Source of the DNA: Dokdonella sp.
GTDB taxonomy: Bacteria; Pseudomonadota; Gammaproteobacteria; Xanthomonadales; Rhodanobacteraceae
DNA length: 64,000 bases
Direction: 5' to 3'
NCBI RefSeq assembly: GCF_019634775.1
Contig: NZ_JAHCAS010000001.1
Location: 1,742,894-1,806,893 of the forward strand
Position numbers and translations under genes: made by a program. The notes under the pieces were generated by a model. That model saw only the letters and a program-made list of their open reading frames with translations, searched no databases and had not been told where the DNA came from. Positions 29,528-39,090 of the stretch are shown here, piece after piece. Positions within the stretch are counted from its first letter, which is position 1, and every line of letters starts with the position of its first letter.

Positions 29528-30128
29528 GAACTGCGGCATCGGCGGCCTGGAATGCGAAGGAATTTGCTGATTCGTCGAAGCGCGGCTCCAGGGATACCCT
29601 GATCAATCCGACAATGGCGTCACCGTCTTGCGCGGGTGCAGATCAAGGCGCGACGGCGAAGGCAGATTGGCCGTCTGTCGAGCCGGCGCAAGGCCGAGCT
29701 GCGCCTGCACAGGACGGCCCCAACCTTCTGATTCCAAAGGACGGGGTGACATCCGCAAGGCCCGCAGCGCGGCGTGCACGGCTCGCCCAGGCAACCAGCC
29801 TGCACTTCGCCACGCCCACCGCGCTGCGAACCCTGCAGATGCCCCAACCGTTGGATTCCCTTCGCGGCTGAAGCCGCTCCTGCAAGGCCTTGAATTCGTG
29901 GGAATGCCTTCAGCCGTAAAGGGCAAAATCGGAGCATCCTTAACCGCGATGGGGGCTGGTCAGAACATCCGAAATGCACGGAAGTAGTGTATTCAACGGC
30001 CGGATGCATTCTGTGTCTCCGGCCTGTTTCATGTTGCGATCAGGCGTGTGCGACGCTTTCGTCGGAACCCGCGGCGTGTCACCCCTGTCTTCGCTTGTAC
30101 CCATCTCTCCACTGCATCGGGATCTGCC
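29528..30128. other. 600-base non-coding stretch between rplQ and dsbB
   Basis: I find no credible gene here. Several overlapping ORFs of about 80-130 codons exist on both strands, but they have Arg/Pro/Ala-rich products without recognisable motifs and no ribosome sites. The middle part (about 29,605-29,850) reads like dispersed-repeat DNA, and REP-like palindromes follow at 29863-29923. No good promoter for dsbB was seen. Confidence 0.6.
29863..29923. repeat. REP-like palindromes (TTCA loop), inverted pair
   Basis: 29863-29884 is a minus-strand copy of the TGCAGGAGCGGCTTCAGCCG element, and 29901-29923 holds a more diverged plus-strand copy (ATGCCTTCAGCC). Both keep the TTCA loop. The same family occurs at 39091-39172 and 53571-53621. 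Confidence 0.7.
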
Positions 30129-30638
30129 ATGACCCTGAACCGCCTTTCCAGCCGCACGGTGTTCGCTTTGATCGCCCTGTGCTGCGGCCTGCTCATGGGC
30201 TATGCGCTGTTCGCCCAGCACGTACAAGGTTTCGAGCCCTGCATGCTGTGCATGGTCCAGCGCGTTTTCGTCTGTGCCGCCGGCGTGGTTGCACTTGCCG
30301 CCGCCATGCACGGAGCCGCGACCGTGGGGCGCCGTGTCTACGGCAGCCTCACCGCCCTGGTGGCGCTCGGCGGCGCGTACGTCGCCGGACGCCACGTCTA
30401 CCTGCAATGGCTCGCGCTCAATGCACCGGAGAAGCTCGACGGATGTGCTCCGTCGTTCGAATACGCCTTGCAGAACTACGGTCTCCCGAAGTTCTTCAGC
30501 ACGATCTTCATTCGCGAGCAGGATTGCGGGGTGATCGACTGGACCTTCCTCGGCTTGTCGATGCCGACCTGGACCTTGTTCTGGTTCGTCATCATCGCCG
30601 GAGTTGCGGTGTGGGCGGGGTTTCGCCGCGCGCGCTGA
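30129..30638 (+). CDS. dsbB: Disulfide bond formation protein DsbB
   Basis: DsbB is an inner-membrane protein that reoxidises DsbA and passes electrons to quinone. The 169-residue product has four hydrophobic segments. Its first periplasmic loop has the CxxC pair FEPCMLCM (about residues 38-41) and the second loop carries the other two cysteines, in LDGCAPS and EQDCGV. ATG 30129 (MTLNRLSSRTVFALIALCCG) gives the usual length; an upstream extension was rejected. Only 72 bases separate it from the next gene. Confidence 0.93.
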   Translation: MTLNRLSSRTVFALIALCCGLLMGYALFAQHVQGFEPCMLCMVQRVFVCAAGVVALAAAMHGAATVGRRVYGSLTALVALGGAYVAGRHVYLQWLALNAPEKLDGCAPSFEYALQNYGLPKFFSTIFIREQDCGVIDWTFLGLSMPTWTLFWFVIIAGVAVWAGFRRAR

Positions 30639-30710
30639 CGGTGGTGGCTTTTCCGCGCCCGCGGCTGTGGCATGATGTCGTACCGCATCGCAGCATTCCG
30701 GATGGCTCTC

Positions 30711-32093
30711 ATGCAGCGCGAACGTTCCATCACGCCGGTCGCCGTCGCCAACGACTGGACCCCAGCGTCATGGCGGGCGCGCCCGGCGGTGCAGCAGCCA
30801 ACCTACGACGATCCTGCGGAACTGGCAGGAGTGTTGGCCCAACTTGCCGAGCTGCCGCCGCTGGTGACGTCGTGGGAGATCCTGGCTCTCAAGGGCCTGC
30901 TTGCCGACGCCGCGGAAGGGCGTCGCTTCCTGCTCCAGGGCGGTGACTGCGCCGAGAGTTTCGACGACTGTACTTCGCCGCTGATCTCGAACCGCCTCAA
31001 GGTCATGCTGCAGATGAGCCTCGTGCTCACGCACGGGCTGCGCCTGCCGATCGTGCGAGTCGGTCGCTTCGCCGGCCAGTACGCGAAGCCGCGCTCGGCG
31101 GACACCGAGACGCGCGATGGCAGGGCGCTGCCGTGCTATCGCGGCGACATTGTCAACGGTCCGGCGTTCTCCGCCGAGGCGCGACGTGCCGATCCGCGCC
31201 GTCTGCTCAAGGCGCATGCGCGTTCGGCAATGACGATGAACTTCGTGCGTGCACTGATCGATGGCGGTTTCGCCGACCTGCATCACCCGGAATACTGGGA
31301 CCTCGCCTGGGTCGAGCACTCGCCGCTGCATTCGGAGTACCGGCGCATGGTCGAGTCGATCGGGGACTCGCTCAAGTTCATGGAAACGCTGGCTGGCCGC
31401 TCCGTCGACGAGTTCCAGCGCGTCGATTTCCACACCTCGCACGAGGCTCTGTTGCTCGACTATGAGGAATCGCTGACGCGCCAGGTGCCCAGGCAGTGGG
31501 GCTGGTTCAACATGTCCACGCATTTCCCGTGGATTGGCATGCGCACGGCAGCGCTCGACGGAGCGCACGTCGAATACTGTCGCGGCATTCGCAATCCGGT
31601 CGGCGTCAAGATCGGCACCTCGACGAAACCGGATCAGCTCCTGCGCCTCGTCGAGCTGCTCAACCCGGACAATGAAGCGGGTCGCCTCACCCTGATCCAC
31701 CGCATGGGCGCCAAGGCGATCGGAGATGCCCTGCCGCCGTTGCTCAGTGCCGTGCGTGCGGCCGGGCGCAAGGTCTTGTGGTGCTGCGACCCCATGCATG
31801 GGAATACCGAATCGCTCGGCAGCGGGGTCAAGACGCGCCGCTTCGAGAACATCCGCAGCGAGCTCGAGCAGGCCTTCGACATCCACGCCGCTGCCGGTAC
31901 GCGTCTCGGTGGCGTGCACCTTGAGCTGACCGGCGAGAACGTCACCGAGTGCCTCGGCGGCGCGCGCGACCTGACCGAAAGTGATCTTCATCGCGCCTAT
32001 CGTTCGACCGTCGATCCGCGCCTCAACTACGAGCAGTCGATCGAACTGGCGATGCTGATCGTGCGCAAACGCGGTGGAGCACCGGCACACTGA
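30711..32093 (+). CDS. Class II 3-deoxy-7-phosphoheptulonate (DAHP) synthase
   Basis: This enzyme catalyses the first step of the shikimate pathway, condensing phosphoenolpyruvate and erythrose 4-phosphate. It is the plant-like class II type, recognised by DWTPASWRARPAVQQPTY, LLQGGDCAESFDDC, HYRG-type PCYRGDIVNGPAF and WCCDPMHGNT. The 460-residue reading starts at ATG 30711. Starts at 30672, 30675 and 30702 in the same frame are possible and none has a strong ribosome site. Class II enzymes lack the regulatory domains of AroFGH. The end is followed by a hairpin that overlaps the next gene's ribosome site. Confidence 0.93.
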   Translation: MQRERSITPVAVANDWTPASWRARPAVQQPTYDDPAELAGVLAQLAELPPLVTSWEILALKGLLADAAEGRRFLLQGGDCAESFDDCTSPLISNRLKVMLQMSLVLTHGLRLPIVRVGRFAGQYAKPRSADTETRDGRALPCYRGDIVNGPAFSAEARRADPRRLLKAHARSAMTMNFVRALIDGGFADLHHPEYWDLAWVEHSPLHSEYRRMVESIGDSLKFMETLAGRSVDEFQRVDFHTSHEALLLDYEESLTRQVPRQWGWFNMSTHFPWIGMRTAALDGAHVEYCRGIRNPVGVKIGTSTKPDQLLRLVELLNPDNEAGRLTLIHRMGAKAIGDALPPLLSAVRAAGRKVLWCCDPMHGNTESLGSGVKTRRFENIRSELEQAFDIHAAAGTRLGGVHLELTGENVTECLGGARDLTESDLHRAYRSTVDPRLNYEQSIELAMLIVRKRGGAPAH

Positions 32094-32109
32094 GAGGCCA
32101 ACTCGGCAT

Positions 32110-32152
32110 CCCCCTTGCGACCGGCTATGCTTCGGCAGTCCTTGCAAGGGGG
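32110..32152 (+). promoter_or_regulatory. Hairpin covering the ribosome site of the next gene
   Basis: CCCCCTTGC (32110-32118) is perfectly complementary to GCAAGGGGG (32144-32152). The 3' arm contains the Shine-Dalgarno AAGGGGG, six bases before ATG 32158. A 9-bp GC-rich stem could hide the start from ribosomes or act as a weak terminator for the DAHP synthase gene. It is not followed by a T-run. Confidence 0.55.
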
Positions 32153-32157
32153 TTCAG

Positions 32158-35100
32158 ATGATTCGCCAACCAGTCTTACGCTGGGCGTGGTACCGGTTTG
32201 CGCCGGGCCTGCTCGCGGCACTCGTCTCTCCATGCGCGCTCGCCGCGCCCGGCATCGAGCCGGTTGAAGGCATCGCCGACCGCGCGCCAAGCAGCTATGC
32301 GATCACGCATGCGCGTGCCGTGGTGAAACCCGGCCAGGTGATCGACGATGCGACCATCATCGTGCGCGACGGACGCATCACCGGCGTCGGCGTTCGACTC
32401 GCCGTTCCCGGCGATCTGGTCGAAGTCGATCTCGGCGGTCGCAGTGTGTTTGCCGGCTTCATCGACGCGAACGCTCGCTATGGGCAATCGACTGAGGTCA
32501 CGAACGCCCGTGCCCAAGGCGGACGTGCGCCCGCGGCGGTGTATGCGCGCAGCGGACCGCGCCACTGGAATCGCCTCGTACATCCGGAGGTGGATGTCGC
32601 GGATGCCTTCAAGCCCGATGCTGGCGCGGCGAAACCACTGCGTGAAATGGGCTTCGTCGCGGTCCTCTCGGCACCGCAGTCGGGCATCCTGCGTGGCCAG
32701 TCGGCCCTGGCTTTGACGGCCGACGCAACACGACCCAATGAAGTCCTGCTGAAAAGCGCAGTCGCGCAGCATATCGCCTTTGAGCAGGGGCAGTGGCCAT
32801 CAAACGAGTATCCGTCGTCGTTGATGGGCTCGATCGCCCTGGTCCGGCAGACCCTGCACGACGTTCGCTGGAGGCAGTCTTGGGCGGTATGGCAGAAGCG
32901 CCAGCGCAATGCCGCAACGATCGAGGCGAACCTCGCCCTCGACGCGCTGGTGCCCTTGCTCGACGGTCGCCAGCCGGCGGTGTTCGCGACCACCGATGAA
33001 CTCGACATCGGTCGCGCGCTCGCCATTGCCAGCGAGTTCGACCTGAAGCTCGTCATGCTCGGCAACGGGCACGAGTATCGTCGTGTGTCCCGGCTCAAGT
33101 CCGCCGGGGTGCCGGTGATCCTTCCTCTGGACTGGCCCGAGGCACCGGCAGTGGAGGATCCCGATCGAGCGCTCGACCTGAGCCTTGCCGAACTCGAACA
33201 CTGGGAATGGGCGCCGCACAACCCGCGCGTGCTGGCGGAGGCTGGCGTGCCGTTCGCTTTCACCACAGCGGGCCTCAAGAAGCCCGCCGAGCAATTCTGG
33301 AGCAACCTGCGCAAGGCGGTGGTGAGTGGTCTTGGCGAAGACGTTGCGCTCGCCGGCCTGACGACGCAGCCTGCCGCGATGCTCGGCGTGTCCGACCGGC
33401 TCGGCTCGATCGAGACCGGGCGCATGGCTGCCTTCGTCATCGCCGACGCGGGTCTGTTCCGTTCGGCCGACGCGCGCATCCACGAAGTCTGGATCGGCGA
33501 CCAGCGCCACGTCATCCGCGCCGGTGCCGGCGATGAGCCGCGCGGCACTTGGACCCTGCAATGGAGCGGTGCCGACGGCGCGCGCGAACTCGTCGTCAGC
33601 GGCGAAACGCCGTCGCTGAAGGCGACGCTCGGCGACAACAGCTTCCCGGCGACCTGGAGCGGCACGGAACTGACCCTGTATGCGCCGGGCAAGGCGCTTG
33701 GCCGCAGCGGCGAGCGCGTGGCGATCGTCGCCACCTTGTCCGGTGATCGCCTGCGCGGACGTCTCGCCGGTAGCGATGGCCGCGAGGTGCTGATCGAGGG
33801 TGTGCGCACGAAGCAGGCTGATGCTGGTGCGAAGCCGGTCGCAGCCGTGACGCGGCCGCCTTCGCCACTGCGCTATCCGGCCGGCGAGTTCGGTGTGCTC
33901 GCCACGCCAGCAGTGGAGGACGTCGTCGTGCGCGGCGCAACCATCTGGACCCAGGGACCGCAGGGTCGGCTCGAACAGTCCGACCTGCATGTTGCGGGCG
34001 GACGCATCCGCGCAGTCGGGCGCGACCTGGCCGTGCCACGCGGCACGCGCGAGATCGACGCGCGCGGCAAGCACGTCTCGCCCGGCATCATCGATGCGCA
34101 TTCGCACATCGCAATCGCGCGCGGCGTCAACGAAGGCTCCGACTCGGTGACCAGCGAGGTGCGCGTCGGCGACGTGCTCGACCCGACCGACATCTCGATC
34201 TACCGCCAGCTGGCTGGCGGCGTGACCAGTTCCCACCTGCTGCACGGTTCGGCCAACACGATTGGCGGCCAGGCGCAGCTCATCAAGCTGCGCTGGGGCG
34301 AGGACGCCGATGGCCTGCGCTTTGCTGGCGCACCGGCGACGATCAAGTTTGCGCTCGGCGAGAACGTCAAGCAGGCCAACTGGGGCGAGGCCTTCAACAA
34401 GCGCTATCCGCAGACACGCATGGGTGTGCAGGAAATCCTTCGCGACAGCTTTGTTGCCGCGCGCGCCTACGCGACGGAGGGTGGCAAGGGTGCGCCGCCG
34501 CGTAGGCGTGATCTGCGCCTGGAAGCACTGGCGGAGGTGCTCGACGGCCGGCGATTCGTGCACATCCACAGCTATCGCCAGGACGAGATCCTCGGTTTCG
34601 TGCGCATCGCCGGCGAGTACGGCATCGTGCCGACGTTCCAGCATGTACTGGAAGGCTACAAGGTTGCCGATGAACTGGCGAAACTGGGTGCCGGCGCGTC
34701 GACTTTCAGTGACTGGTGGGCCTACAAGATGGAGGTCGCCGATGCGATTCCGTACAACGGTGCACTGATGACGCGCCAGGGCGTGGTCGTCTCGTTCAAC
34801 TCCGACTCCGACGAGTTGGCGCGCCGCCTCAACACCGAAGCCGCAAAGGCGGTCAAGTACGGCGGCCTCGACGAGGTCGCCGCGCTCGACCTCGTGACGC
34901 GCAATCCTGCGCGCCAACTGCGGGTCGATGCGCGGGTGGGTTCGCTCCAGGTCGGGATGGACGCCGACTTCGTGATCTGGAGTGACAATCCTTTGTCCAC
35001 GTTCGCGAGAGTCGAGCAGACTTGGATCGACGGGCGGCGCTACTTCGACCACGAAGCCGATACGGCCGAACGCCTGCGCATCGACACGGAGCGCGAGCGA

Positions 35101-35289
35101 CTCATTGCCAAAGCATTGCCTGAGCGTGTAAAGGCGCTTGCGGCGAAACCGGAGGCGCCAGCTGCCTCGCCCGGGAAACCGGCCACGCCGGAGGTTGCCA
35201 ACACCAATCGTCTCGTCGACCACATCCACACACGCTCGGTCTACCACGCTGGTGAATCGCTCCACGTCTGCACGGAGGCCCACGAATGA
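32158..35289 (+). CDS. Secreted double-domain amidohydrolase
   Basis: This 1043-residue protein has an N-terminal signal peptide (hydrophobic to CALAAPG, about residue 30) and two amidohydrolase-like halves. The first half (about 40-460) has the barrel-entry motif VFAGFIDANARYG without the HxH metal ligands. The second half (about 580-1000) keeps them: IIDAHSHIAIA, then FVHIHSYRQDE, PTFQHVLEGYK and SFNSDSDE. It resembles imidazolonepropionase-type amidohydrolases, but the substrate is unknown. It overlaps the next gene by four bases (ATGA), so both are probably made together. Confidence 0.8.
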   Translation: MIRQPVLRWAWYRFAPGLLAALVSPCALAAPGIEPVEGIADRAPSSYAITHARAVVKPGQVIDDATIIVRDGRITGVGVRLAVPGDLVEVDLGGRSVFAGFIDANARYGQSTEVTNARAQGGRAPAAVYARSGPRHWNRLVHPEVDVADAFKPDAGAAKPLREMGFVAVLSAPQSGILRGQSALALTADATRPNEVLLKSAVAQHIAFEQGQWPSNEYPSSLMGSIALVRQTLHDVRWRQSWAVWQKRQRNAATIEANLALDALVPLLDGRQPAVFATTDELDIGRALAIASEFDLKLVMLGNGHEYRRVSRLKSAGVPVILPLDWPEAPAVEDPDRALDLSLAELEHWEWAPHNPRVLAEAGVPFAFTTAGLKKPAEQFWSNLRKAVVSGLGEDVALAGLTTQPAAMLGVSDRLGSIETGRMAAFVIADAGLFRSADARIHEVWIGDQRHVIRAGAGDEPRGTWTLQWSGADGARELVVSGETPSLKATLGDNSFPATWSGTELTLYAPGKALGRSGERVAIVATLSGDRLRGRLAGSDGREVLIEGVRTKQADAGAKPVAAVTRPPSPLRYPAGEFGVLATPAVEDVVVRGATIWTQGPQGRLEQSDLHVAGGRIRAVGRDLAVPRGTREIDARGKHVSPGIIDAHSHIAIARGVNEGSDSVTSEVRVGDVLDPTDISIYRQLAGGVTSSHLLHGSANTIGGQAQLIKLRWGEDADGLRFAGAPATIKFALGENVKQANWGEAFNKRYPQTRMGVQEILRDSFVAARAYATEGGKGAPPRRRDLRLEALAEVLDGRRFVHIHSYRQDEILGFVRIAGEYGIVPTFQHVLEGYKVADELAKLGAGASTFSDWWAYKMEVADAIPYNGALMTRQGVVVSFNSDSDELARRLNTEAAKAVKYGGLDEVAALDLVTRNPARQLRVDARVGSLQVGMDADFVIWSDNPLSTFARVEQTWIDGRRYFDHEADTAERLRIDTERERLIAKALPERVKALAAKPEAPAASPGKPATPEVANTNRLVDHIHTRSVYHAGESLHVCTEAHE

Positions 35290-36587
35290 ACGCGCGCATC
35301 CTGCTGGCCTGTGTGGCCATCCTCGCATTCGCATCGAACACAACGGTCGCCGAATCGAAGGCGCAGTTGCTGACCGGGGCGCAGCTGCATACCGTGAGCC
35401 ATGGCGTCATCGAGCGTGGTGAGGTCCTGATCCGCGATGGGCGCATCGCGGCCATCGGCGCGCGTGTCGATGCGCCGGCCGATGCCGAGCGTATCGATCT
35501 TGCCGGCAAGCACATCTATCCGGGGCTGGTCGCTTCGCAGAGCGTGCTCGGCCTGAGTGAAGTCGCAGCCGTGCGTGCGACCAACGATTTCGCCGAGGCC
35601 GGCGCAATCACGCCGGAGGTGCGCGCCGAAGCCGCGGTCAATCCGGATACCGAGCTGTGGCCGGTCGCGCGTGCCAACGGTGTGCTGACCGCCCTGATCG
35701 TGCCGCGACCCGGCGGTGATGGCGTCATCAGCGGGCGTTCGGCATTGATGCAGCCGGATGGCTGGACGGCCGAGCAGATGACCCTCAAGGCTGCCGCGGC
35801 GATGCACCTGTTCTGGCCGAGCGCGCACATGCCCGAGTGGATGCCCGCGACAGCCCGCGAGCGCGCTGCCGAGGCGGCACGCACGAAACGCGAAGCGCTT
35901 GAGCGCGCACTGCGTGAAGCGCGGGCCTATGCCGCCGCTCGCGATGCGAAGCGGAACATCGATCCGGACCTGCGCTGGGAAGCGATGCGCCCGGTGCTGG
36001 CCGGCACGATGCCATTGTTCGTGCACGCCGATCGGGCAGCGGCGATCCGCGAGGCGCTGGCGTTCGCCGAGCGCGAACGCCTACGCATCGTACTGGTCGG
36101 CGGTGGCGATGCCTGGCGCTTTGCCGCCACGTTGAAATCACGCGACATCGCGGTCGTTCTGGGTTCGGCGCACAACGTGCCGATGCGCCGCTGGGAGGGT
36201 TACGACACCGTGTACTCGTCGGCCGGCAAGCTCGCCGCGGCCGGTGTTCGCCTCGTCATTGCCAATGATGGCGAAAGCATGGCCTCGTCGAACGAGCGCA
36301 ACCTGCCCTATCAGGCGGCCAGCTACGCAACGTTCGGCCTCGGTGCCGAAGCGGCCCTGCGTGCAATCACGCTGACCCCGGCGGAAGTGCTCGGCGTGGC
36401 CGACCGCATCGGATCGCTCGACATCGGCAAGGATGCCACGCTGTTCGTCGCCGATGGTGACGTCCTCGATGGCCGCACGCGCGTCGAGCGCGCCTGGATC
36501 CGTGGGCGCGAAGTCGACCTGACCAGTCGGCACACACGGCTTCACGACAAGTACCAGCGCAAGTACCGCGGTGAAGCCAAGGACTAG
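35286..36587 (+). CDS. Secreted amidohydrolase-like protein without metal ligands
   Basis: This 433-residue protein has a signal peptide (MNARILLACVAILAFASNTT then VAES) and a composite-domain amidohydrolase fold: LLTGAQLHTVSHGVIERGEV, then HIYPGLVASQSVLGLSE where an active enzyme has HxH, and a C-terminal AVLGVADRIGSLDIGKDATL-type ending. The metal-binding histidines are missing, as in the first half of its neighbour, so it may be a non-catalytic partner. It is coupled to the upstream gene and converges on miaB, with 25 bases between their ends. Confidence 0.75.
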   Translation: MNARILLACVAILAFASNTTVAESKAQLLTGAQLHTVSHGVIERGEVLIRDGRIAAIGARVDAPADAERIDLAGKHIYPGLVASQSVLGLSEVAAVRATNDFAEAGAITPEVRAEAAVNPDTELWPVARANGVLTALIVPRPGGDGVISGRSALMQPDGWTAEQMTLKAAAAMHLFWPSAHMPEWMPATARERAAEAARTKREALERALREARAYAAARDAKRNIDPDLRWEAMRPVLAGTMPLFVHADRAAAIREALAFAERERLRIVLVGGGDAWRFAATLKSRDIAVVLGSAHNVPMRRWEGYDTVYSSAGKLAAAGVRLVIANDGESMASSNERNLPYQAASYATFGLGAEAALRAITLTPAEVLGVADRIGSLDIGKDATLFVADGDVLDGRTRVERAWIRGREVDLTSRHTRLHDKYQRKYRGEAKD

Positions 36588-36612
36588 GGATGCTCTGTGA
36601 GATTCCGACGAC

Positions 36613-37953
36613 TCAGGCCGCGCATTCTTCGCGCGTGCACACGCGGCCGCGCAGCGAATTGCTCTTCGCCCCGGTAATTTCGACATCGATGAATTCGCCG
36701 ACCAGGCGGGCCGGGCCAGCGAAGTTGACCTTGCGCATGTTTTCGGTCCGGCCGGTCAGTTCGTCGGCGTCGCGCCGGCTCGGACCTTCGACGAGGATTC
36801 GCTGCACGCTGCCGACCATGGCGGCGTTGATCGCGCGCGCATGGTTGTCGAGCAGGGCCTGCAGACGCGCAAGCCGATCCTTCTTTTCCTCGGCTGGGGT
36901 GTCGTCGGCGAGGTTTGCCGCCGGTGTGCCGGGCCGGGCCGAGTAGATGAAGCTGAAGCTCTGGTCGAAACCGATGTCGGCGACGAGCTTGAGGGTCTTG
37001 TCGAAATCGGCTTCGGTTTCCCCGGGAAAACCGACGATGAAGTCCGACGAGATGCAGATGTCCGGCCGCACCGCACGCAGCTTGCGGATGCGCTGCTTGA
37101 ATTCGAGCACGGTGTAGCCCCGCTTCATCGCCGCCAGGATGCGATCCGAGCCCGACTGCACGGGCAGGTGCAGGAAGTTGGCGAGCTTCGGCACGTTGGC
37201 ATAAGCCTCGATCAACGAGTCTCCGAATTCCATCGGATGCGAGGTGGTGAAGCGGATCCGGCCGATGCCGTCGATCTCGGCGATCGCGTGGATCAGCAGG
37301 CCAAGGTCGGCGCTGCCGCCGCCGTGCATCGCGCCGCGGTACGCATTGACGTTCTGGCCGAGCAGGGTCACTTCGCGCACGCCGCGCTCAGCGAGCAGGG
37401 CGACTTCGGTGACGACATCATCGAACGGCCGGCTGATCTCCTCGCCGCGCGTATAGGGCACGACGCAGTACGTGCAGTACTTCGAGCAGCCTTCCATGAT
37501 CGACACGAAGGCCGTGGGGCCCTCGGCGCGCGGTTCGGGCAGGCGGTCGAACTTCTCGATCTCGGGGAAGCTGATGTCGACCTGCGGCTTGCCGGTCGCC
37601 TCACGGGCGGCGATCAGCTCGGGCAGGCGGTGCAGGGTCTGCGGGCCGAACACGAGGTCGACGAACGGGGCGCGCTTGATGATCGCCTCGCCTTCCTGAC
37701 TGGCGACGCAGCCGCCGACTCCGATGACCACCGGCTTGTCCTTCTTGAGCTGCTTCCAGCGGCCGAGCTGGCTGAACACCTTCTCCTGTGCCTTCTCGCG
37801 GATCGAGCAGGTGTTGACCAGAATGACGTCGGCCTCGGCCTCGTTGTCGGTCAGTTCGAGTCCATGGGCGGCATGCAGCACGTCGGCCATCTTCGCCGAG
37901 TCGTACTCGTTCATCTGGCAACCGTGGGTCTTGATGTACAGCTTGCCGGCCAT
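36613..37953 (-). CDS. miaB: tRNA-2-methylthio-N6-isopentenyladenosine synthase MiaB
   Basis: MiaB is a radical-SAM enzyme that adds the 2-methylthio group to i6A37 of tRNAs reading U-starting codons. The 446-residue product shows the N-terminal UPF0004 domain with Cys in [21 protein letters not shown] and [11 protein letters not shown]. The radical-SAM cluster motif is [19 protein letters not shown] (about residues 157-175), and a C-terminal TRAM domain follows. The start codon complement is at 37951-37953. It is divergent from the transglycosylase gene. Confidence 0.95.
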   Translation of the reverse strand: MAGKLYIKTHGCQMNEYDSAKMADVLHAAHGLELTDNEAEADVILVNTCSIREKAQEKVFSQLGRWKQLKKDKPVVIGVGGCVASQEGEAIIKRAPFVDLVFGPQTLHRLPELIAAREATGKPQVDISFPEIEKFDRLPEPRAEGPTAFVSIMEGCSKYCTYCVVPYTRGEEISRPFDDVVTEVALLAERGVREVTLLGQNVNAYRGAMHGGGSADLGLLIHAIAEIDGIGRIRFTTSHPMEFGDSLIEAYANVPKLANFLHLPVQSGSDRILAAMKRGYTVLEFKQRIRKLRAVRPDICISSDFIVGFPGETEADFDKTLKLVADIGFDQSFSFIYSARPGTPAANLADDTPAEEKKDRLARLQALLDNHARAINAAMVGSVQRILVEGPSRRDADELTGRTENMRKVNFAGPARLVGEFIDVEITGAKSNSLRGRVCTREECAA

Positions 37954-38086
37954 GGGGGTGGAGAATCGTGAGCGAACACAGTAGTTTACGCGCTGTCCCC
38001 CCGGGCCTGCCAGCGTGCCGTGAGCACCTGGGCGGACATGCAGTCAGCCACGGAACCCCGTCGCCGGATACCGATCCAACACAACC

Positions 38087-39058
38087 ATGTCGCCTGCCAC
38101 CATCCTGCGCATGATTGTCCTCGCCACCGTTGCACTCGGCGTGGCTGCCGCGCGCGCGGATGTGCTCTACAAGTGCGAAGGGCCCGGCGGCAGCGTTGCC
38201 TACACGAACAAGAAGGATTCGTTCCGCGGTTGCACCGCCTTGGGCAGCTATGCCGCGCCGAAGACGCCGGCGCCGCCGGCCAGGTCCGTCGCGGCCGTGC
38301 CTGCCAAGGCCTGGGACTACCGTGAGAGCATCGACCCCAAGGCACAGCGGTCCGGCGTGACTTCGACCGCGCCGATGCTGTCCGCGGCGACGTCCACGAC
38401 GATGCCGGCGCAGCCGGTTGCCGCGGTCGCGCCGCTGGCTACCGGCGAATCCGGCTCGAAGGTCATGACCGGCCCCACCACCTCGAAGATTGCGCCGAAG
38501 GTGCTGCGCGGTGCGGTGTATCGCGTCGATCGTGCCAACGGCATCACCGAATACACGAATGTGCGCCCGCGTGACGGCCGCTACGCTCTGCTGTTCAGCT
38601 ACATCTCGACCTGCGTTGCCTGCGACATCCATTCGAAGATCGACTTCGCCAGCACGCGCCTCAACCTCGAGGCCTACCGTGACGAGATCGCAGGGGCCGC
38701 GGCCGAGTTCGGCGTCGATCCCGCATTGTTGCGTGCGGTCATGCACGCGGAATCGGCGTTCAACCCGATGGCGCTGTCGGCCAAGGGCGCTCAGGGGCTC
38801 ATGCAGCTGATGCCGGGCACGGCGACCGATCTCGGCGTCGATGACGCCTTTGACGTCAGCCAGAACATCCGTGGCGGGGCGATGTACATCGCGCAGATGC
38901 TGCGCAGTTTCAACGGCGACGAGCGGCTCGCCACGGCCGCCTATAACGCCGGCCCCGGCGCCGTGCAGAAGTATGGTGACGTGCCGCCGTATGCCGAGAC
39001 CCAGGTCTATGTGCAGCGCGTGGCGACCCTTCGTGAGCGCTATCGCAAGGCGTTGTAG
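38087..39058 (+). CDS. Periplasmic lytic transglycosylase with DUF4124-like region
   Basis: The 323-residue product has a signal peptide ending near AAARADV, a DUF4124-type stretch (VLYKCEGPGGSVAYTNKKDS) and a linker rich in Ala/Thr/Pro. A C-terminal SLT domain (about residues 195-320) carries the catalytic Glu in AVMHAESAFNPMALS and the motifs GAQGLMQLMPGTATDLGV and AAYNAGPGAV. It should cleave peptidoglycan glycan strands. ATG 38087 is the first start; 38108 is an alternative. It converges on the protease gene. Confidence 0.88.
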   Translation: MSPATILRMIVLATVALGVAAARADVLYKCEGPGGSVAYTNKKDSFRGCTALGSYAAPKTPAPPARSVAAVPAKAWDYRESIDPKAQRSGVTSTAPMLSAATSTTMPAQPVAAVAPLATGESGSKVMTGPTTSKIAPKVLRGAVYRVDRANGITEYTNVRPRDGRYALLFSYISTCVACDIHSKIDFASTRLNLEAYRDEIAGAAAEFGVDPALLRAVMHAESAFNPMALSAKGAQGLMQLMPGTATDLGVDDAFDVSQNIRGGAMYIAQMLRSFNGDERLATAAYNAGPGAVQKYGDVPPYAETQVYVQRVATLRERYRKAL

Positions 39059-39090
39059 GGGCGTCGGGGCAGTGGCGGAAAGAAGGTTCT

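Noticed and set aside
29603..29926. 107-codon minus-strand ORF between rplQ and dsbB
   Set aside because: It includes a translated REP-like palindrome and has no ribosome site or recognisable domain.
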